64,000 nt of DNA, from assembly GCF_007293315.1 (NCBI RefSeq), contig NZ_VLXZ01000012.1, positions 59,625-123,624 on the forward strand, in the 5' to 3' direction. A program made the translations under genes and the position numbers. Below the pieces are notes generated by a model, which did no database searches, was not told where the DNA came from, and saw nothing but the letters and a program-made list of their open reading frames with translations. Shown here piece after piece: positions 54,340 to 63,656 of the stretch; position 1 is the first letter of the stretch, and each line of letters opens with the position of its first letter. Origin of the DNA: Alkalicoccobacillus porphyridii (GTDB lineage Bacteria; Bacillota; Bacilli; Bacillales; Bacillaceae_D).

Positions 54340-54903
54340 TTAGTTCGAGCCTGGGTTGTGAGAAACAGAGACATTGTTGCTTGTTCCTAGTTGCTCTTTT
54401 GCAAGTAAGATAATGTCGTTTGCCTCAGCCGAGCTAAGTTCCTCTTTGTCAACCAAGATTTGTACTTTAGAATCCTCGCTAATGACTAGCACATTATCAT
54501 AGCCTTTTGCTTTAACAAGAGCCTCAAGCTGCTCTTCACTTTGAGTGATATTAAGAATTTCCATGCTTTTGTCTCTTGCTTCTACCTGCTCTTCAGGGGT
54601 GGCATCTGATGAAGAAATGATTTCTCCATATTGTTCGGCCTGCTGTGACCTAGATACTTCTTTATTGATTCGGATTTCAGCAAAGCTTTCAGCCACTGAT
54701 TGACCGTTCACTTCTAGACTTCCTTCAGGTGCTTCGCCGTCCTGTGTCACTTCAACTTCTACCTCGCTTGAAACGCCTTCTTCTTGTTCGTCATCTGTTG
54801 GCAACGCAAAATCAGTGGTCCCAGATGTTACATAGTATACAGATAACACAATAATTAAACTTAACATCGTTAATAGCCAAACGGTTTGTTTTTTTAACGC
54901 CAT
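54340..54903 (-). CDS. spoIIIAH: SpoIIIAH, sporulation channel protein
   Basis: 187 residues. One membrane helix (~8-26), an acidic linker ~35-70, and a C-terminal ring-forming domain ~75-180 with RINKEVSRSQQAEQYGEII and VLVISEDSKVQILVDKEELSSAEANDI in part. In the mother cell it pairs with SpoIIQ of the forespore to form the feeding-tube channel. It is shorter than the B. subtilis protein (218). GAGGAGG lies before ATG 54903, next to the spoIIIAG stop. Confidence 0.95.
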   Translation of the reverse strand: MALKKQTVWLLTMLSLIIVLSVYYVTSGTTDFALPTDDEQEEGVSSEVEVEVTQDGEAPEGSLEVNGQSVAESFAEIRINKEVSRSQQAEQYGEIISSSDATPEEQVEARDKSMEILNITQSEEQLEALVKAKGYDNVLVISEDSKVQILVDKEELSSAEANDIILLAKEQLGTSNNVSVSHNPGSN

Positions 54904-54905
54904 TT

Positions 54906-55577
54906 TTATTCCTCCTCAGATTTCTTTGGCATGACCGAGATTCGATGCGCTGGAACATCCAGTACTCTGCTGACCGCTTCAATGACCCAAGCCTTCACCT
55001 GTGCATTTTCAACCCCTTCAGCAACGACCAGTACGCCTCTAATACTTGGCTTCTCTGTTTGAATAAGCAATGGACCTTCAGTATCTCCGTTACGAACAAT
55101 GACAGTTTGTTCATCTATGGTCTGATCCGTTACTTCTCTTGTCCCGCCTTCACGATCTGTTTCGCTTGTTTGCTGATTTTTGGAGCTCGCATTTTTTTCG
55201 TAAATCTGTTTTTCTGTTTCTGCTAAATTAATCATGACAGATACATCATTCAGCCCCACAATTTGCTCAAGGTTTTCCCTAAGCTGGTTTTCATAGCTGT
55301 CTTCATAGTCCTTCATTGTATTTCCATCTTCTTCGCTTCGTTTAAAAACCTCTGTATCTTCCTCTTCTTTTGTTTCGTCCGCTTGAAATGCAGGAAGGTC
55401 CGGTTGCCCGGCTTGTGGTACCTGTTGTTCAGTAAAAAATTGGTTCAAAACCATTAATAGAAGACCCGCACACCCCAAAATTAGAATGTAGCGATAACTT
55501 TTTCGCTTATCAGGTTCATTTTTATCCGTTAGTTTTTTAAACCAAGAATAAAAGCCTTTAGGATCCTCCTTCTTCAT
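54906..55577 (-). CDS. spoIIIAG: SpoIIIAG, sporulation channel protein
   Basis: 223 residues. Membrane helix ~28-45 (YILILGCAGLLLMVL), then an extracytoplasmic ring-building domain: DYEDSYENQLRENLEQIVGLNDVSVMINL (~88-115, in part), acidic insert ~120-145, and RGVLVVAEGVENAQVKAWVIEAVSRVL (~180). It oligomerises into a large ring in the engulfment space. It overlaps spoIIIAF by 20 bases. Confidence 0.95.
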   Translation of the reverse strand: MKKEDPKGFYSWFKKLTDKNEPDKRKSYRYILILGCAGLLLMVLNQFFTEQQVPQAGQPDLPAFQADETKEEEDTEVFKRSEEDGNTMKDYEDSYENQLRENLEQIVGLNDVSVMINLAETEKQIYEKNASSKNQQTSETDREGGTREVTDQTIDEQTVIVRNGDTEGPLLIQTEKPSIRGVLVVAEGVENAQVKAWVIEAVSRVLDVPAHRISVMPKKSEEE

Positions 55578-56205
55578 CTTCCTGATCTCCCCCTTCCATC
55601 GAGAGCGTAATTCGATCTTCTGGAATCTCCCATTTTTCAGCTAAAAATTTTTTTACTGGGAGCAGGTTGATAGAATTTGATTCACTATCATGAGGATCAG
55701 AAAGATCGATTTGAACCGTTTCAATTTGGCTCTGACTGTTTTCAGCTAGTGTATTTGCTTGCACCTTACGGACAACTGCTAAAATAGCTACTGCCTCCTC
55801 ATTCTCCTGACCTCCCTGTCCCATTTCTTGCTCTACATCTACGCTCGTAAATTCAAGTGAGTAGGTGTCCCGTAATGTCTCTTCTGTTTGTTCTATGAGC
55901 TGGTCAGCCACCTGTTCTGAAATATATGCAGCTCGTACCTTTTCTATTTCACTTTTTTGCAAATTTATTTGTTCCTCTATTAATTCGGTTCCATACGGAT
56001 CTCCACGCTGTAAACCGTGCAGCCACTCATCTGTATCCACAGTAAATAATGATAGAACGGGTCTTAGCATAGCGATTAAGATAAGCAAGCTGACTACCAA
56101 CTTTACGTAACCTCTCATTGCTGAGTTAGGAAGAAGCATTTCTAGAATGATTGCCAGCATGATTAACAAAACAATCCCAGTTACCCAACCTGTAAGAAGC
56201 CCCAT
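55558..56205 (-). CDS. spoIIIAF: SpoIIIAF, sporulation membrane protein
   Basis: 215 residues. Two N-terminal membrane helices (~5-22, ~30-50), then a soluble ring-building-like region with EKVRAAYISEQVADQL (~92). Acidic overall. It is part of the SpoIIIA complex around the mother-cell side of the channel. ATAGGAGGT precedes the ATG; it lies 11 bases after spoIIIAE. Confidence 0.94.
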   Translation of the reverse strand: MGLLTGWVTGIVLLIMLAIILEMLLPNSAMRGYVKLVVSLLILIAMLRPVLSLFTVDTDEWLHGLQRGDPYGTELIEEQINLQKSEIEKVRAAYISEQVADQLIEQTEETLRDTYSLEFTSVDVEQEMGQGGQENEEAVAILAVVRKVQANTLAENSQSQIETVQIDLSDPHDSESNSINLLPVKKFLAEKWEIPEDRITLSMEGGDQEDEEGGS

Positions 56206-56216
56206 AGACCCACCTC

Positions 56217-57416
56217 CTATCGCATCATAAATGAGAGATTACTCGCAGCAACCATCAAAGTAATAGCCAAAAAGAACATTAAGCTAACTAAGGCTAGCGC
56301 TGCAAACACGTACATGACTGACTTCCCAATAATAGATAGACACTCTATAATTGGCCCTCCCCCTAGCGGCTGTAAAACAGCTGCAGCTACATTAAAAATA
56401 ATGCCAAGTGATAAGACCTTTAATAGAGGAAAGACACAAATCATAAACAAAATGCCAAGTCCAGTCATACCAACTGTATTTTTTAAAAGAACGGAAGCAC
56501 TCATAACTGTGTCAGTGGCGTCTGTAAACATTTTTCCGACAACAGGGATGAAATTACCCGCAATAAACTTTGCTGTACGCACGGTTAAACCATCCGTTGC
56601 AGCTGTTGAAGCCCCCTGCACAGAAATGACCCCAAGAAACACTGTCATAAAAATCCCTAGAAGCCCCACCGCCATCTTTCTAAAAAAATCTGCTAGCTTT
56701 GAGACCTTATAGTGTTCACTTAACGTACTAACAATTCCTAATACAGCAGAGAAAAAGAGGAGGGGAAGCACAAATTGATTAATTAGGATGCCGCTAGTAT
56801 TAACTAAAAAAATAATCAATGGATGAAATAATGCTGATGATGCCAGGCTACCAATTGAAGCCATTAACGCTAATAAAAGCGGAAGGAGTGCAATCATAAA
56901 GTGAATCATGCTGCTGATTGCCTCAGAAGCGTAATGAATGGCCACGTAAAAACTGTTCATTGCCAGAATCATTAACACTAGATATGTCACGGCGTAGGCA
57001 GCTTTACTTACATTCTGGCTCTCAAATGCATTTTGGATGGATTGGAGAATCTGACTAAATAAAGTTAATAAAATGAGCATACCTAGTAATTTACTGTTTG
57101 TTGTTAATTCATGAAGGAGAAATTTAACTAGGCCCATACCCCATTCTTTAATTTGAAACCTCTTCTCACCTGTAATAAATTCTTTAAACGATCCTTTTTG
57201 ACTCTCGGGAAGAAAGCCCCCGTATTCTGTTGAGACTTGTTCCCAATACATTTGTATTTCATCTAACTGAAGTCGTTCAATTTGGTGATCAATAAATGCT
57301 GCTGGTTCTGACGACTCTGGCTCTGGACTTGTTTGGTCGTTATCATTTGCCAACACCAGACCAGGATAGCTCCAACACAAAACACTTAACAGTATTGCAA
57401 TGATCCAGCGGCTCAT
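56217..57416 (-). CDS. spoIIIAE: SpoIIIAE, polytopic sporulation membrane protein
   Basis: 399 residues. Signal-like N-terminus (ends VLAN), an extracytoplasmic stretch to ~95, then about seven membrane helices. Family blocks include MGLVKFLLHELTTNSKLLGMLI (in part, ~97), VGKMFTDATDTVMSASVLLKN (~285) and IVGMTGLGI-type glycine runs. A putative transporter-like core of the SpoIIIA complex. GGAGGAG precedes the ATG. Confidence 0.95.
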   Translation of the reverse strand: MSRWIIAILLSVLCWSYPGLVLANDNDQTSPEPESSEPAAFIDHQIERLQLDEIQMYWEQVSTEYGGFLPESQKGSFKEFITGEKRFQIKEWGMGLVKFLLHELTTNSKLLGMLILLTLFSQILQSIQNAFESQNVSKAAYAVTYLVLMILAMNSFYVAIHYASEAISSMIHFMIALLPLLLALMASIGSLASSALFHPLIIFLVNTSGILINQFVLPLLFFSAVLGIVSTLSEHYKVSKLADFFRKMAVGLLGIFMTVFLGVISVQGASTAATDGLTVRTAKFIAGNFIPVVGKMFTDATDTVMSASVLLKNTVGMTGLGILFMICVFPLLKVLSLGIIFNVAAAVLQPLGGGPIIECLSIIGKSVMYVFAALALVSLMFFLAITLMVAASNLSFMMR

Positions 57417-57438
57417 GACACTCCTCCGATCTCTATTA

Positions 57439-57828
57439 TTATCCTGGTAATAGCGATAAAATCATCTCAATGACGGCTTTAATAATCGGAATGGCCAGCA
57501 CCAGGATCAGAACTTTCCCTGCAAGCTCTATTTTGGACGCAATGGATGCTTGTCCTGCATCCTTAGCAATTTGAGAACCAAATTCTGCGATGTATGCAAT
57601 GCCAATAATTTTTAAGATCGTTTGCAAATACATCAGATGTACATTTGCATCAGCGGCGATATGCTCCAAAAGACTGATAATCTTGACAAGCTCATCTATA
57701 ACAAATAAAAAGATAAAGACGCCAGCAAATAGAGTAATAAGAAAAGCAAAAAGCGGCTTCTGCTCTTTAACAACTAGCGCAAGAAAAGTTGCGATTAGAC
57801 CAATTCCAACAATTTGAACGATGTCCAT
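57439..57828 (-). CDS. spoIIIAD: SpoIIIAD, sporulation membrane protein
   Basis: 129 residues with four membrane helices. MDIVQIVGIGLIATFLALVVK at the start and IGIAYIAEFGSQIAKDAGQ (~73) are the family blocks. It is related to SpoIIIAC, just upstream, and likely forms the membrane base of the channel with it. GAGGAG precedes the ATG. Confidence 0.95.
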   Translation of the reverse strand: MDIVQIVGIGLIATFLALVVKEQKPLFAFLITLFAGVFIFLFVIDELVKIISLLEHIAADANVHLMYLQTILKIIGIAYIAEFGSQIAKDAGQASIASKIELAGKVLILVLAIPIIKAVIEMILSLLPG

Positions 57829-57843
57829 CGCAACTCTCCTCCT

Positions 57844-58050
57844 CTATCCCTGAAACAGGAACACACCCCTGATTTTTTGGAACAAATCATCAACAATGGT
57901 TGCAACCATATACAACACAACAACAAATCCAATAAGTGTTACCCAATGAGCCCAATCCTCTTTGCCCATTTGTTTAAGTACCGTATGGATCATGGCAACC
58001 ACAATACCAATTCCTGCAATTTGGAAAATAGTATTCACATCATAAGCCAA
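57844..58050 (-). CDS. spoIIIAC: SpoIIIAC, sporulation membrane protein
   Basis: 68 residues, two membrane helices, ending VFLFQG as in B. subtilis. The start is TTG 58050 with GGAGGGG eight bases upstream; the resulting length equals the family norm. Part of the SpoIIIA channel complex. Confidence 0.95.
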   Translation of the reverse strand: MAYDVNTIFQIAGIGIVVAMIHTVLKQMGKEDWAHWVTLIGFVVVLYMVATIVDDLFQKIRGVFLFQG

Positions 58051-58069
58051 AAGTCGCCCCTCCTTCTTG

Positions 58070-58582
58070 TTACAGCATTAAAATGACAATTAATAGACCT
58101 CCAAGAAATCCTAGACTTTTCAGCATGGTTTCATAGCGAAGCTGATTCTCTTTCGCTTCTGCCTCTTCACGGTCTAAGTGGACCATTGTCAGTTTAATCT
58201 GCTTTTCCTGTTGGTCACGATCATGCTGACCTAATGTTTGTCCAAACTGACGCAGGACTTCTCGTTCACCTTTAGAGAGACTGGTCATCTCCCACGTTTC
58301 ATCTAAACTTTCCTCCCAAGCTATATGCGCTGAATCCCCTCTAGCAGCAAGCTTTGAAGAGAAACGTTCAAATAATACGTTGATTGGATAAGCCAATTGT
58401 GTCGATAAATGAGCACTTGCCTCTTGTAAAGGTGTTAGTCCATAGAGCATCTCAGCTTCTAGTGCAAGAATGCCTGTTTTTAATTGCCTTAACTGCTTTG
58501 GACGATCACTTACTCGTCTAGCTGCATCAAAGCCAAGCCAAGTGCACGTTAATATAATTAGGATCGCACCAAACCATTTCAT
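58070..58582 (-). CDS. spoIIIAB: SpoIIIAB, sporulation protein
   Basis: 170 residues. N-terminal membrane helix (~3-18), a helical cytosolic core with RRVSDRPKQLRQLKTGILALEAEM (~26, in part) resembling type II secretion F proteins, and a C-terminal helix LGFLGGLLIVIL. It is coupled to spoIIIAA by an ATGA overlap, fitting the ATPase/platform pairing of secretion systems. Confidence 0.95.
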   Translation of the reverse strand: MKWFGAILIILTCTWLGFDAARRVSDRPKQLRQLKTGILALEAEMLYGLTPLQEASAHLSTQLAYPINVLFERFSSKLAARGDSAHIAWEESLDETWEMTSLSKGEREVLRQFGQTLGQHDRDQQEKQIKLTMVHLDREEAEAKENQLRYETMLKSLGFLGGLLIVILML

Positions 58583-59514
58583 TGAATTTTCACCGTTACT
58601 CGTTTTCCAATGGTTCTCACTTGCTTGACACTACCAGGCTTGCTCCCTCTAATTAGTTCAACGCACCGTTCAAAAGCATTCTCTTCAAACAGGGTTCTTA
58701 ACGCAGGCCTTGCAGCTACTTCCTCTAATGAGGTCCCATGTGCTGTGGAGATCACTCGAACCCCTGCATGAATCGCTTCACGGACCGCGAGACAATCTTC
58801 GACTCTTCCTATTTCATCCACAATTAATACCTCTGGACTCATCGAGCGAATCATCATCATCATCCCTTCTGCCTTTGGACAGGCATCTAAAACGTCCACT
58901 CTTTTTCCTAGCTGATGTTGGGGTACCCCTTTTATACTTGCCGCAATTTCAGAACGTTCATCTACAATCCCTATTTTCATTGGTTGAATCTGTTTAGAGG
59001 GAAAGCCAGTACTAATAATCCTTGCTAAATCCCGGAGTAATGTGGTTTTGCCACTTTGTGGAGGACCAATCAACAAGCTGTTTTTCCAACCGTTATCATA
59101 AAGCTTGGAAATCAAAGGCTCTGCTGCACCAAGTGTTTGCCTAGCTACTCTTATATTAAATGAGCTAATGTCTCTTAGTGTTTTCACTTCACCTTTCTCC
59201 AATATCACTTTGCCTGCCAATCCAACACGGTGACCACCTTTAAGTGTAATAAAACCACGTTTCAGCTCCTCTTCAAATGCATACAATGAATACTGACTTA
59301 GCTGATTTAGGATAAAACGAGCGTCATCTTTTTGGACAATATACTCTCCAGCTCCCTTTACACTTGGATACAAAGGAGAACCAGAAGCAATCACTTCAAG
59401 GGGTCTTAGCACCCTAATTCTGATTTCTTCTATTTGCCCTTTTACCTCATCAGGAAAGCTCAGAAGAATATCGCTGATTGTTGGTGGTAGTACTGAGAGA
59501 ACATCCTTGTTCAT
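58579..59514 (-). CDS. spoIIIAA: SpoIIIAA, secretion-type ATPase
   Basis: 311 residues. AAA ATPase of the type II/IV secretion kind: Walker A GPPQSGKTTLLRDLAR (~167), KIGIVDERSEIA (~192), Walker B EVLIVDEIGR (~232) and ISTAHGTSLEEV. It powers the SpoIIIA-SpoIIQ channel that keeps forespore sigma-G active. First gene of the eight-gene operon; TAGGAGG precedes ATG 59514. Confidence 0.96.
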   Translation of the reverse strand: MNKDVLSVLPPTISDILLSFPDEVKGQIEEIRIRVLRPLEVIASGSPLYPSVKGAGEYIVQKDDARFILNQLSQYSLYAFEEELKRGFITLKGGHRVGLAGKVILEKGEVKTLRDISSFNIRVARQTLGAAEPLISKLYDNGWKNSLLIGPPQSGKTTLLRDLARIISTGFPSKQIQPMKIGIVDERSEIAASIKGVPQHQLGKRVDVLDACPKAEGMMMMIRSMSPEVLIVDEIGRVEDCLAVREAIHAGVRVISTAHGTSLEEVAARPALRTLFEENAFERCVELIRGSKPGSVKQVRTIGKRVTVKIQ

Positions 59515-59526
59515 AAGCGATTCCTC

Positions 59527-59805
59527 CTACAATCTAGCTCCAATCAAAATGCACACCGCTCCCGTGCCGATAAACATAAATTTTGGAACTGACAGTTTAT
59601 CTGATAAACCAACCAATCCAACTAAAATAGAAAGCAAAAAAACCGCTGGACCAATTAGGGCTAATACTCCATTTAAGACGATGGCTTTCTCGATATTGTT
59701 AAATCGTAGAATGAGACCAGCGACTGTTAGTTCAATGAAACCTGAAAGAACGCGTAGAAATACCATGATTAGAAGCGTCCATTCAACAGCCACAAACCAC
59801 TTCAC
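59527..59805 (-). CDS. yqhV: Small membrane protein YqhV (DUF2619)
   Basis: 92 residues from GTG 59805, preceded by AAGGAGGGG; the longer frame upstream has no site. Three membrane helices (~5-25, ~38-60, ~68-88). VEWTLLIMVFLRVLSGFIELT and LNGVLALIGPAVFL match YqhV, which lies between efp and spoIIIAA in B. subtilis. Here aroK/aroD separate it from efp. Function unknown. Confidence 0.88.
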   Translation of the reverse strand: MKWFVAVEWTLLIMVFLRVLSGFIELTVAGLILRFNNIEKAIVLNGVLALIGPAVFLLSILVGLVGLSDKLSVPKFMFIGTGAVCILIGARL

Positions 59806-59973
59806 ATAACCCCTCCTTGTATAGCTTGTTGTCTTAACATCGTATGTATAGGGGGACAAGTTCAGAACAGCCAATCTATTAAATCCTTAACAGGAATAGA
59901 CTCTTCTATGTGGGATTTAGTTTTGCTATACTTAAGCCGTCATCATCTTTTTTTAGCAGAGAGTAGGGGAATC

Positions 59974-60492
59974 ATGGTATCTACAAATCGAAACATCGTA
60001 TTAATTGGATTTATGGGTGTAGGGAAAACCACAATTGGTCATGAGCTAGCTACACTGTTACAGCGCCCTTTTATTGATTTGGACCAAGCTATTGAAAAAG
60101 AGTTCGGGAAGACTATATTGGAGATCTTTTCGAAGGATGGGGAAGAGGCATTTAGAAAAAAAGAGCGCAAGCTTTTCGGGCACATTATGAATAAGGAAAA
60201 CTATATAGTATCTCTTGGTGGTGGCGCTTTTTTGCAGAAGGATATTCAGAGGCAAAGCTTAGAAAAAGGAGAGGTCATTTTTCTTGATATATCTTTCTCA
60301 GCTTGGGTTGAAAGGCTTCCACTCCTTAAAAAAGATCGCCCTTTACTACAAAATAAGTCTCACCAGGAAATCAAAGAGCTGTATCACTCGAGACGGGAAG
60401 TTTATACGAATGCTCATCACACCATCCATACGGATCGTTTAGGTCCATTACAAATCGCTAAGGAAATAAAAAAAGCCATCCAGTCTACTTAG
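59974..60492 (+). CDS. aroK: Shikimate kinase
   Basis: 172 residues from ATG 59974 (GTAGGGGAAT upstream); 22 earlier in-frame codons have no site. Walker A IGFMGVGKTTIG (~11), shikimate-binding FIDLDQAIE (~32) and FRKKERKL (~59), GGGAF (~80) and the lid KKDRPLLQ (~117). Phosphorylates shikimate. It faces aroD, which works two steps earlier in the pathway, across a shared terminator. Confidence 0.94.
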   Translation: MVSTNRNIVLIGFMGVGKTTIGHELATLLQRPFIDLDQAIEKEFGKTILEIFSKDGEEAFRKKERKLFGHIMNKENYIVSLGGGAFLQKDIQRQSLEKGEVIFLDISFSAWVERLPLLKKDRPLLQNKSHQEIKELYHSRREVYTNAHHTIHTDRLGPLQIAKEIKKAIQST

Positions 60493-60512
60493 GTGCACAT
60501 GGATGGCTTTTT
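60470..60512. terminator. Bidirectional terminator between aroK and aroD
   Basis: AAAAAGCCATCCA pairs perfectly with TGGATGGCTTTTT across a 17-base loop; the left arm overlaps the end of aroK. Confidence 0.9.
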
Positions 60513-60516
60513 ATCT

Positions 60517-61284
60517 TTAAGCTTTCGTGTAATTCTGTAATTCTCTAATCATTTCAACAGGAACTTGCCCTGGAGCAGATGCAGTGTCACCAACAGCAAA
60601 GGTCATCGTTGAACCAAATTGATCACCAACTAATCGTGTGGATACACCAAGCTTACCCATCGCTATCGTGATAATTGGAACGGTTAATGTGGAGGCTGCC
60701 TCATTTGTTACGTGTAGCAGCGAGAGAACATCTTCTTCATTCTTCGGCATCACAGCCAATTTTACAAGATCCGCACCCGCTGTTTGACCCGCTATTAAAT
60801 AGTTTGTCATGCTATTAGCTGAAGGTGTATGCGTAAAATAATGCGTCGAAAAAATAAGCTTGATTTGTTGAGAGCGAGCTACATTTACTAATTCCGTGCT
60901 ACTAGCAAAAGCTGAAGCCTGCTCAATATCTAACATATCAATTGATTTATCAAGAAGCACCTTTAGAAGTAGCTGTTCTTGCTCTGTTTGACCTAATGAT
61001 CCTGGTTGGCCTCCTTCTTCATAAGAACGAATAGTAAACAACAAGACAATTTCACCGATCTCTTCTCTTAGCTTCTTTGCTGTATCAAGGACGACTTGAT
61101 CATTATGTATCTCAGAAAAAAAATCCACTCTCCATTCCAATACATCGGGCCTTTTCGGAAGGATGACCTTTAGTTCATCAAGCAGTTCGTTTAAGGTCGT
61201 CCCAACTAACGAACAACAAATCGCAGCTCGGTGCTCTCTGCCCATGACAACACCCCTAATCCTTACTTCCTGTGCAGTACTCAT
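60517..61284 (-). CDS. aroD: Type I 3-dehydroquinate dehydratase
   Basis: 255 residues from ATG 61284 (GGGGAG, 7 bases). DVLEWRVDFF (~47), LFTIRSYEEGG (~80), catalytic His in STHYF (~147) and Schiff-base Lys in ADLVKLAVMP (~174), then ITIAMGKLGVSTRL (~205). Dehydrates 3-dehydroquinate in aromatic amino acid synthesis. It lies between efp and yqhV, an insertion compared with B. subtilis. Confidence 0.95.
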   Translation of the reverse strand: MSTAQEVRIRGVVMGREHRAAICCSLVGTTLNELLDELKVILPKRPDVLEWRVDFFSEIHNDQVVLDTAKKLREEIGEIVLLFTIRSYEEGGQPGSLGQTEQEQLLLKVLLDKSIDMLDIEQASAFASSTELVNVARSQQIKLIFSTHYFTHTPSANSMTNYLIAGQTAGADLVKLAVMPKNEEDVLSLLHVTNEAASTLTVPIITIAMGKLGVSTRLVGDQFGSTMTFAVGDTASAPGQVPVEMIRELQNYTKA

Positions 61285-61360
61285 CGTCACTCTCCCCTAT
61301 GCTTCGACTTTAATAAAAGAATCCAGAACACACCCGGTGCTCTGGACCCTCCCATCATTC

Positions 61361-61918
61361 TTATGCTCTAGACATGTATGAGCTTGATCTAGTATCAATT
61401 AACAAACGATCTCCTTGGTTAACAAAGAACGGAACCTGAACGGTAATTCCTGTCTCAAGGGTTGCTGGCTTTGTACCACCAGATGCAGTATCGCCTTTAA
61501 TTCCAGGTTCAGTTTCTACAACCTCAAGTTCAACCGTATTTGGCACTTCAACTCCAAGTGTTTCAGATTGATAGCTAATCACATGAACTTCCATATTCTC
61601 TTTAAGGAATTTCAGCTCATATTCAATTTGATTTGATTGCAATTCAAGTTGTTCATAAGACTCTGTGTCCATAAACGTATGCGTATCTCCACTTGCATAA
61701 AGGTATTGCATGCGTCTATTCTCAATATGAGCTCTTTCAACTTTTTCTCCAGCACGGAATGTTTTCTCTTGAATATTACCATTACGCAGATTCCGCAGCT
61801 TTGTACGTACAAATGCTGCCCCTTTTCCTGGCTTCACATGTTGAAATTCCAACACCTGCCAAATGCCATTATCTACTACAATGGTTAAACCCGTTTTAAA
61901 ATCATTTACTGAAATCAT
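61361..61918 (-). CDS. efp: Elongation factor P
   Basis: 185 residues, three beta domains. [36 protein letters not shown] (in part) includes the loop KPGKGAA, where the Lys (~32) can be modified; [24 protein letters not shown] (in part, ~128) is the family signature. It relieves ribosome stalling at prolines. ACGGAGG precedes the ATG; yqhT lies ~95 bases upstream. Confidence 0.97.
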   Translation of the reverse strand: MISVNDFKTGLTIVVDNGIWQVLEFQHVKPGKGAAFVRTKLRNLRNGNIQEKTFRAGEKVERAHIENRRMQYLYASGDTHTFMDTESYEQLELQSNQIEYELKFLKENMEVHVISYQSETLGVEVPNTVELEVVETEPGIKGDTASGGTKPATLETGITVQVPFFVNQGDRLLIDTRSSSYMSRA

Positions 61919-62014
61919 GTTAGTTCCTCCGTATTCCCTGCATAATTTGCGGGATGTTTCCCATCCATTACTATACCACAGCTAGGCTTAAAGTTGACCA
62001 CCAAATCGATGCCT

Positions 62015-63085
62015 TTATACACCGACATGAATGAGCTCCTTGGATGAAGAGGTAAAGGATCGATTCCCTTCAGCAGTAATTAAAATATCATCCTCTATTC
62101 TAGTTCCTCCTACACCATGAACGTAAATACCTGGTTCTACCGTTACAACCATACCAGGCTCTAACACGTTATCGGATTTGAAGGATAAAGAAGGACTCTC
62201 GTGTACTTCCATGCCAAGACCATGTCCAGTTGAATGACCAAAGTACTCGCCGTATCCTTTTTCTTTAATATAATCACGGGTTAGGGCGTCTGCTTCTTTA
62301 CCTGTTATACCCGCTTTGATTCCATTCATGCCTCGCAATTGGGCTTCAAGTACAGTGTGATAAATAGTATTCAGCTCATCACTGATACTGCCCACTGCAA
62401 ATGTACGGGTAATATCCGAGCAATACCCCTTATAATAGGCACCAAAGTCAAGTGTCACTAACTCCCCTGTCTCAATTAGCTTTCCACTCGCTACCCCATG
62501 AGGTAATGCAGAACGATGGCCTGAGGCTACAATAATATCAAAGGAAGAGCTTTGAGCTCCTTGTTTTCTCATAAAAAATTCAAGTTCATTAGATACTTCA
62601 AGCTCAGTCATACCAGGTTGAACATAAGAAAGAATATGCGTGTATGCAGCGTCGGCAATATCTGCCGCATCCTGAATAAGCTGAATTTCACTTGAATCCT
62701 TGATTAGACGTACCCCTTCAACTAACCCACTCACTGGTGTTAATGTTGCTGTAACAACCGATTGCTGAAGTTGCTGAAATTGTTCATATGTAACATGGCT
62801 TTTTTCAAAGCCAAGCTTTGTAATATGTAGCTTCTCTGCCTGCTTACCAATTTCCTCAATGATTGAGCCCTTTTGTTGAACAATCGTAAAGCCAGTTGTT
62901 TGCTCCTTAGCTTGTTCAGTATAACGAAAGTCAGTAATGAACACTGCTTCCTTATTAGATAAAAGTATAGCTCCAGCACTTCCCGTAAAGCCAGAGACAT
63001 AGCGGCGGTTATAAGGACTCATGATTAAAAGTCCATCCACCTCATTTTTAGTCCATTCACTTCTTATGGCCTCTATTCTACTCAT
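62015..63085 (-). CDS. yqhT: Xaa-Pro aminopeptidase (M24)
   Basis: 356 residues from ATG 63085. Creatinase-type N-domain (NRRYVSGFTGSAG, ~28) and pita-bread catalytic domain with metal ligands: LDFGAYYKGYCSDITRTF (two Asp, ~215), GHSTGHGLGMEVHESP (His, ~287), TVEPGIYVHG (Glu, ~320) and a Glu in GTRIEDDILIT (~333). Releases N-terminal residues before proline. Standard neighbour of efp in Bacillus. Confidence 0.94.
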   Translation of the reverse strand: MSRIEAIRSEWTKNEVDGLLIMSPYNRRYVSGFTGSAGAILLSNKEAVFITDFRYTEQAKEQTTGFTIVQQKGSIIEEIGKQAEKLHITKLGFEKSHVTYEQFQQLQQSVVTATLTPVSGLVEGVRLIKDSSEIQLIQDAADIADAAYTHILSYVQPGMTELEVSNELEFFMRKQGAQSSSFDIIVASGHRSALPHGVASGKLIETGELVTLDFGAYYKGYCSDITRTFAVGSISDELNTIYHTVLEAQLRGMNGIKAGITGKEADALTRDYIKEKGYGEYFGHSTGHGLGMEVHESPSLSFKSDNVLEPGMVVTVEPGIYVHGVGGTRIEDDILITAEGNRSFTSSSKELIHVGV

Positions 63086-63164
63086 TTTCAACCTCACTCC
63101 TTCAGAAATTATGCATACTGTCAGTTCAGTTTACCATACCATGACAGAGGAGCGAAGTAACACG

Positions 63165-63656
63165 CTACGAAGAAGAGATTTGCTGCTGTTGATATTCATA
63201 AGAAATCGAATAGCCGATAAACAATCCGTAAAGCAAAAATAAACAAGCGGATGTGATAATTGAATTTCTGTCCAGATTAGGCACCGTCTTTAATCCAGGT
63301 ATAAACGGATTACAGATGTAGAATACGATAACCCAGAGGATCGCTCCAAACCCTACCCCTGCCCACATTGTATTAAGCTTCTGCATCATCCACTTATATA
63401 AAAAAGCAATAAGAATAGATAGAATAGCTATAACTAGTACGCCAACACCCTGTCCTATATATGTATTTTTCCAAGCTCCAAGCTCCCAGGGCATAAGAAT
63501 AAGGGCAGGACCAAAGTTCATAAAGTTAAAGAAGAACCCAAAGAACGCCACAAGAGACCAAATAAGTCCACCAAAAAAACCAATCAATACAACTTTCATT
63601 CGGTAAGTCATGGGTTTTTCTGTTTGATCCTGTTCAAATTGACGATTATTCTTCAT
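63165..63656 (-). CDS. yqhR: Membrane protein YqhR
   Basis: 163 residues from ATG 63656 (GAGGTG, 6 bases). Hydrophilic start (FEQDQTEKP), then four membrane helices (~22-45, ~65-85, ~95-112, ~135-155). It contains GFFGGLIWSLVAFFGFFFNFMNFGP (in part), typical of YqhR. Conserved next to yqhT in Bacillus; function unknown. Confidence 0.88.
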   Translation of the reverse strand: MKNNRQFEQDQTEKPMTYRMKVVLIGFFGGLIWSLVAFFGFFFNFMNFGPALILMPWELGAWKNTYIGQGVGVLVIAILSILIAFLYKWMMQKLNTMWAGVGFGAILWVIVFYICNPFIPGLKTVPNLDRNSIITSACLFLLYGLFIGYSISYEYQQQQISSS

